DNA from: Sinomonas cyclohexanicum
Lineage (GTDB): Bacteria; Actinomycetota; Actinomycetes; Actinomycetales; Micrococcaceae
Assembly (NCBI RefSeq): GCF_020886775.1
Contig: NZ_AP024525.1
Location: 2,480,001 to 2,544,000 of the forward strand
Reading direction: 5' to 3'
Length of the DNA: 64,000 bases
Shown: positions 63,874 through 64,000 of the stretch, piece by piece
How positions within the stretch are numbered: position 1 is the first letter of the stretch
How the letters are laid out: the number at the start of each line of letters is the position of its first letter
Position numbers and translations under genes: made by a program
Notes under the pieces: generated by a model
Databases searched by the model: none
Seen by the model: the letters and a program-made list of their open reading frames with translations, nothing else
What the model was told of the DNA's origin: nothing

Positions 63874-64000
63874 ATGTCCGCTGTGACTGACACTTCCTCG
63901 TCCTTGGCCCACCCGCTCCCCCTGCGCATCGCGAGGGTGAGGCCAGCGGACGCCACCTCGCCGGACGAGGCGTTCTACGTGGCGAACGACGCCCCGGACT
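63874..64000 (+). CDS. Unidentified gene (N-terminal 42 residues, truncated by window end)
   Basis: ATG 63874 after AAGGACATAGG. It begins MSAVTDTSSSLAHPLPLRIARV and continues RPADATSPDEAFYVANDAPD. Too short to assign. The frame is open to the window end and codon use is typical. 26 bp after the DUF1684 gene. Confidence 0.6.
   Translation, partial: MSAVTDTSSSLAHPLPLRIARVRPADATSPDEAFYVANDAPD

Overview
The window comes from a high-GC actinobacterium, most likely a member of the Micrococcaceae close to Arthrobacter or Sinomonas. The evidence is the GC-rich codon use, many GTG/TTG starts and 4-bp start/stop overlaps, and actinobacterial gene orders (yceD-rpmF-rnc-mutM-smc-ftsY; rsmD-recG; leuCD beside an IclR-type regulator; ilvB-ilvN-ilvC). 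It is ordinary chromosome. I see no insertion sequence, prophage, rRNA or CRISPR array.

Layout. 0-5.5 kb: 3' part missing of an ammonium transporter gene with a GlnR-like operator, an MFS transporter, and a large secreted copper radical oxidase. 5.6-13.8 kb: the yceD-rpmF-rnc-mutM-smc-ftsY cluster plus coaD. 13.8-15.8 kb: a coupled aminotransferase and spermidine-synthase-like pair. 15.9-22.2 kb: rsmD, recG, a DAK2 protein, thiL (frameshifted) and a DUF3515 lipoprotein. 22.2-26.6 kb: cell wall and lipid genes ddl, gpsA, plsC and murA. 26.7-29.6 kb: leuD-leuC and their divergent IclR-family regulator. 29.7-33.7 kb: a DUF1697 protein and two overlapping membrane GTPases. 33.8-36.7 kb: a tRNA-Gln/Glu/Glu operon, a HAD phosphatase and gltX. 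36.7-51.3 kb: ilvE, leuB, an AbiEi/DUF559-type nuclease gene between repeat arrays, metG, serA, ilvC, ilvN, ilvB (frameshifted, with a leader-peptide attenuator), ilvD and a LysR regulator. 51.3-64 kb: small genes, tRNA-Lys, peroxiredoxin, tRNA-Leu, a frameshifted ABC substrate-binding lipoprotein, mqo, an RND efflux pump, an LLM oxidoreductase-MarR operon, a transglutaminase, a lipoprotein and a DUF1684 protein.

How the genes fit together. Branched-chain amino acid synthesis dominates: ilvB/N, ilvC, ilvD, ilvE, leuB and leuCD are all here (leuA is not). They have at least two visible controls, a ribosome-mediated attenuator before ilvB and a palindromic operator between leuC and the IclR regulator. 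gltX lies just upstream of the tRNA-Gln and tRNA-Glu genes on the same strand. Many actinobacterial GltX enzymes charge both tRNAs.

Three genes (thiL, ilvB and the substrate-binding lipoprotein) each carry a single-base frameshift in a C/G homopolymer. This fits sequencing error better than real decay, especially for ilvB. The least explained features are short modular repeats: 20-21-bp GCCGAG-type arrays in opposite orientation on the two sides of the DUF559 gene, a GTACCCGAGA element found both between genes and inside the smc hinge, and a 62-bp nested inverted repeat before the LLM-marR operon.
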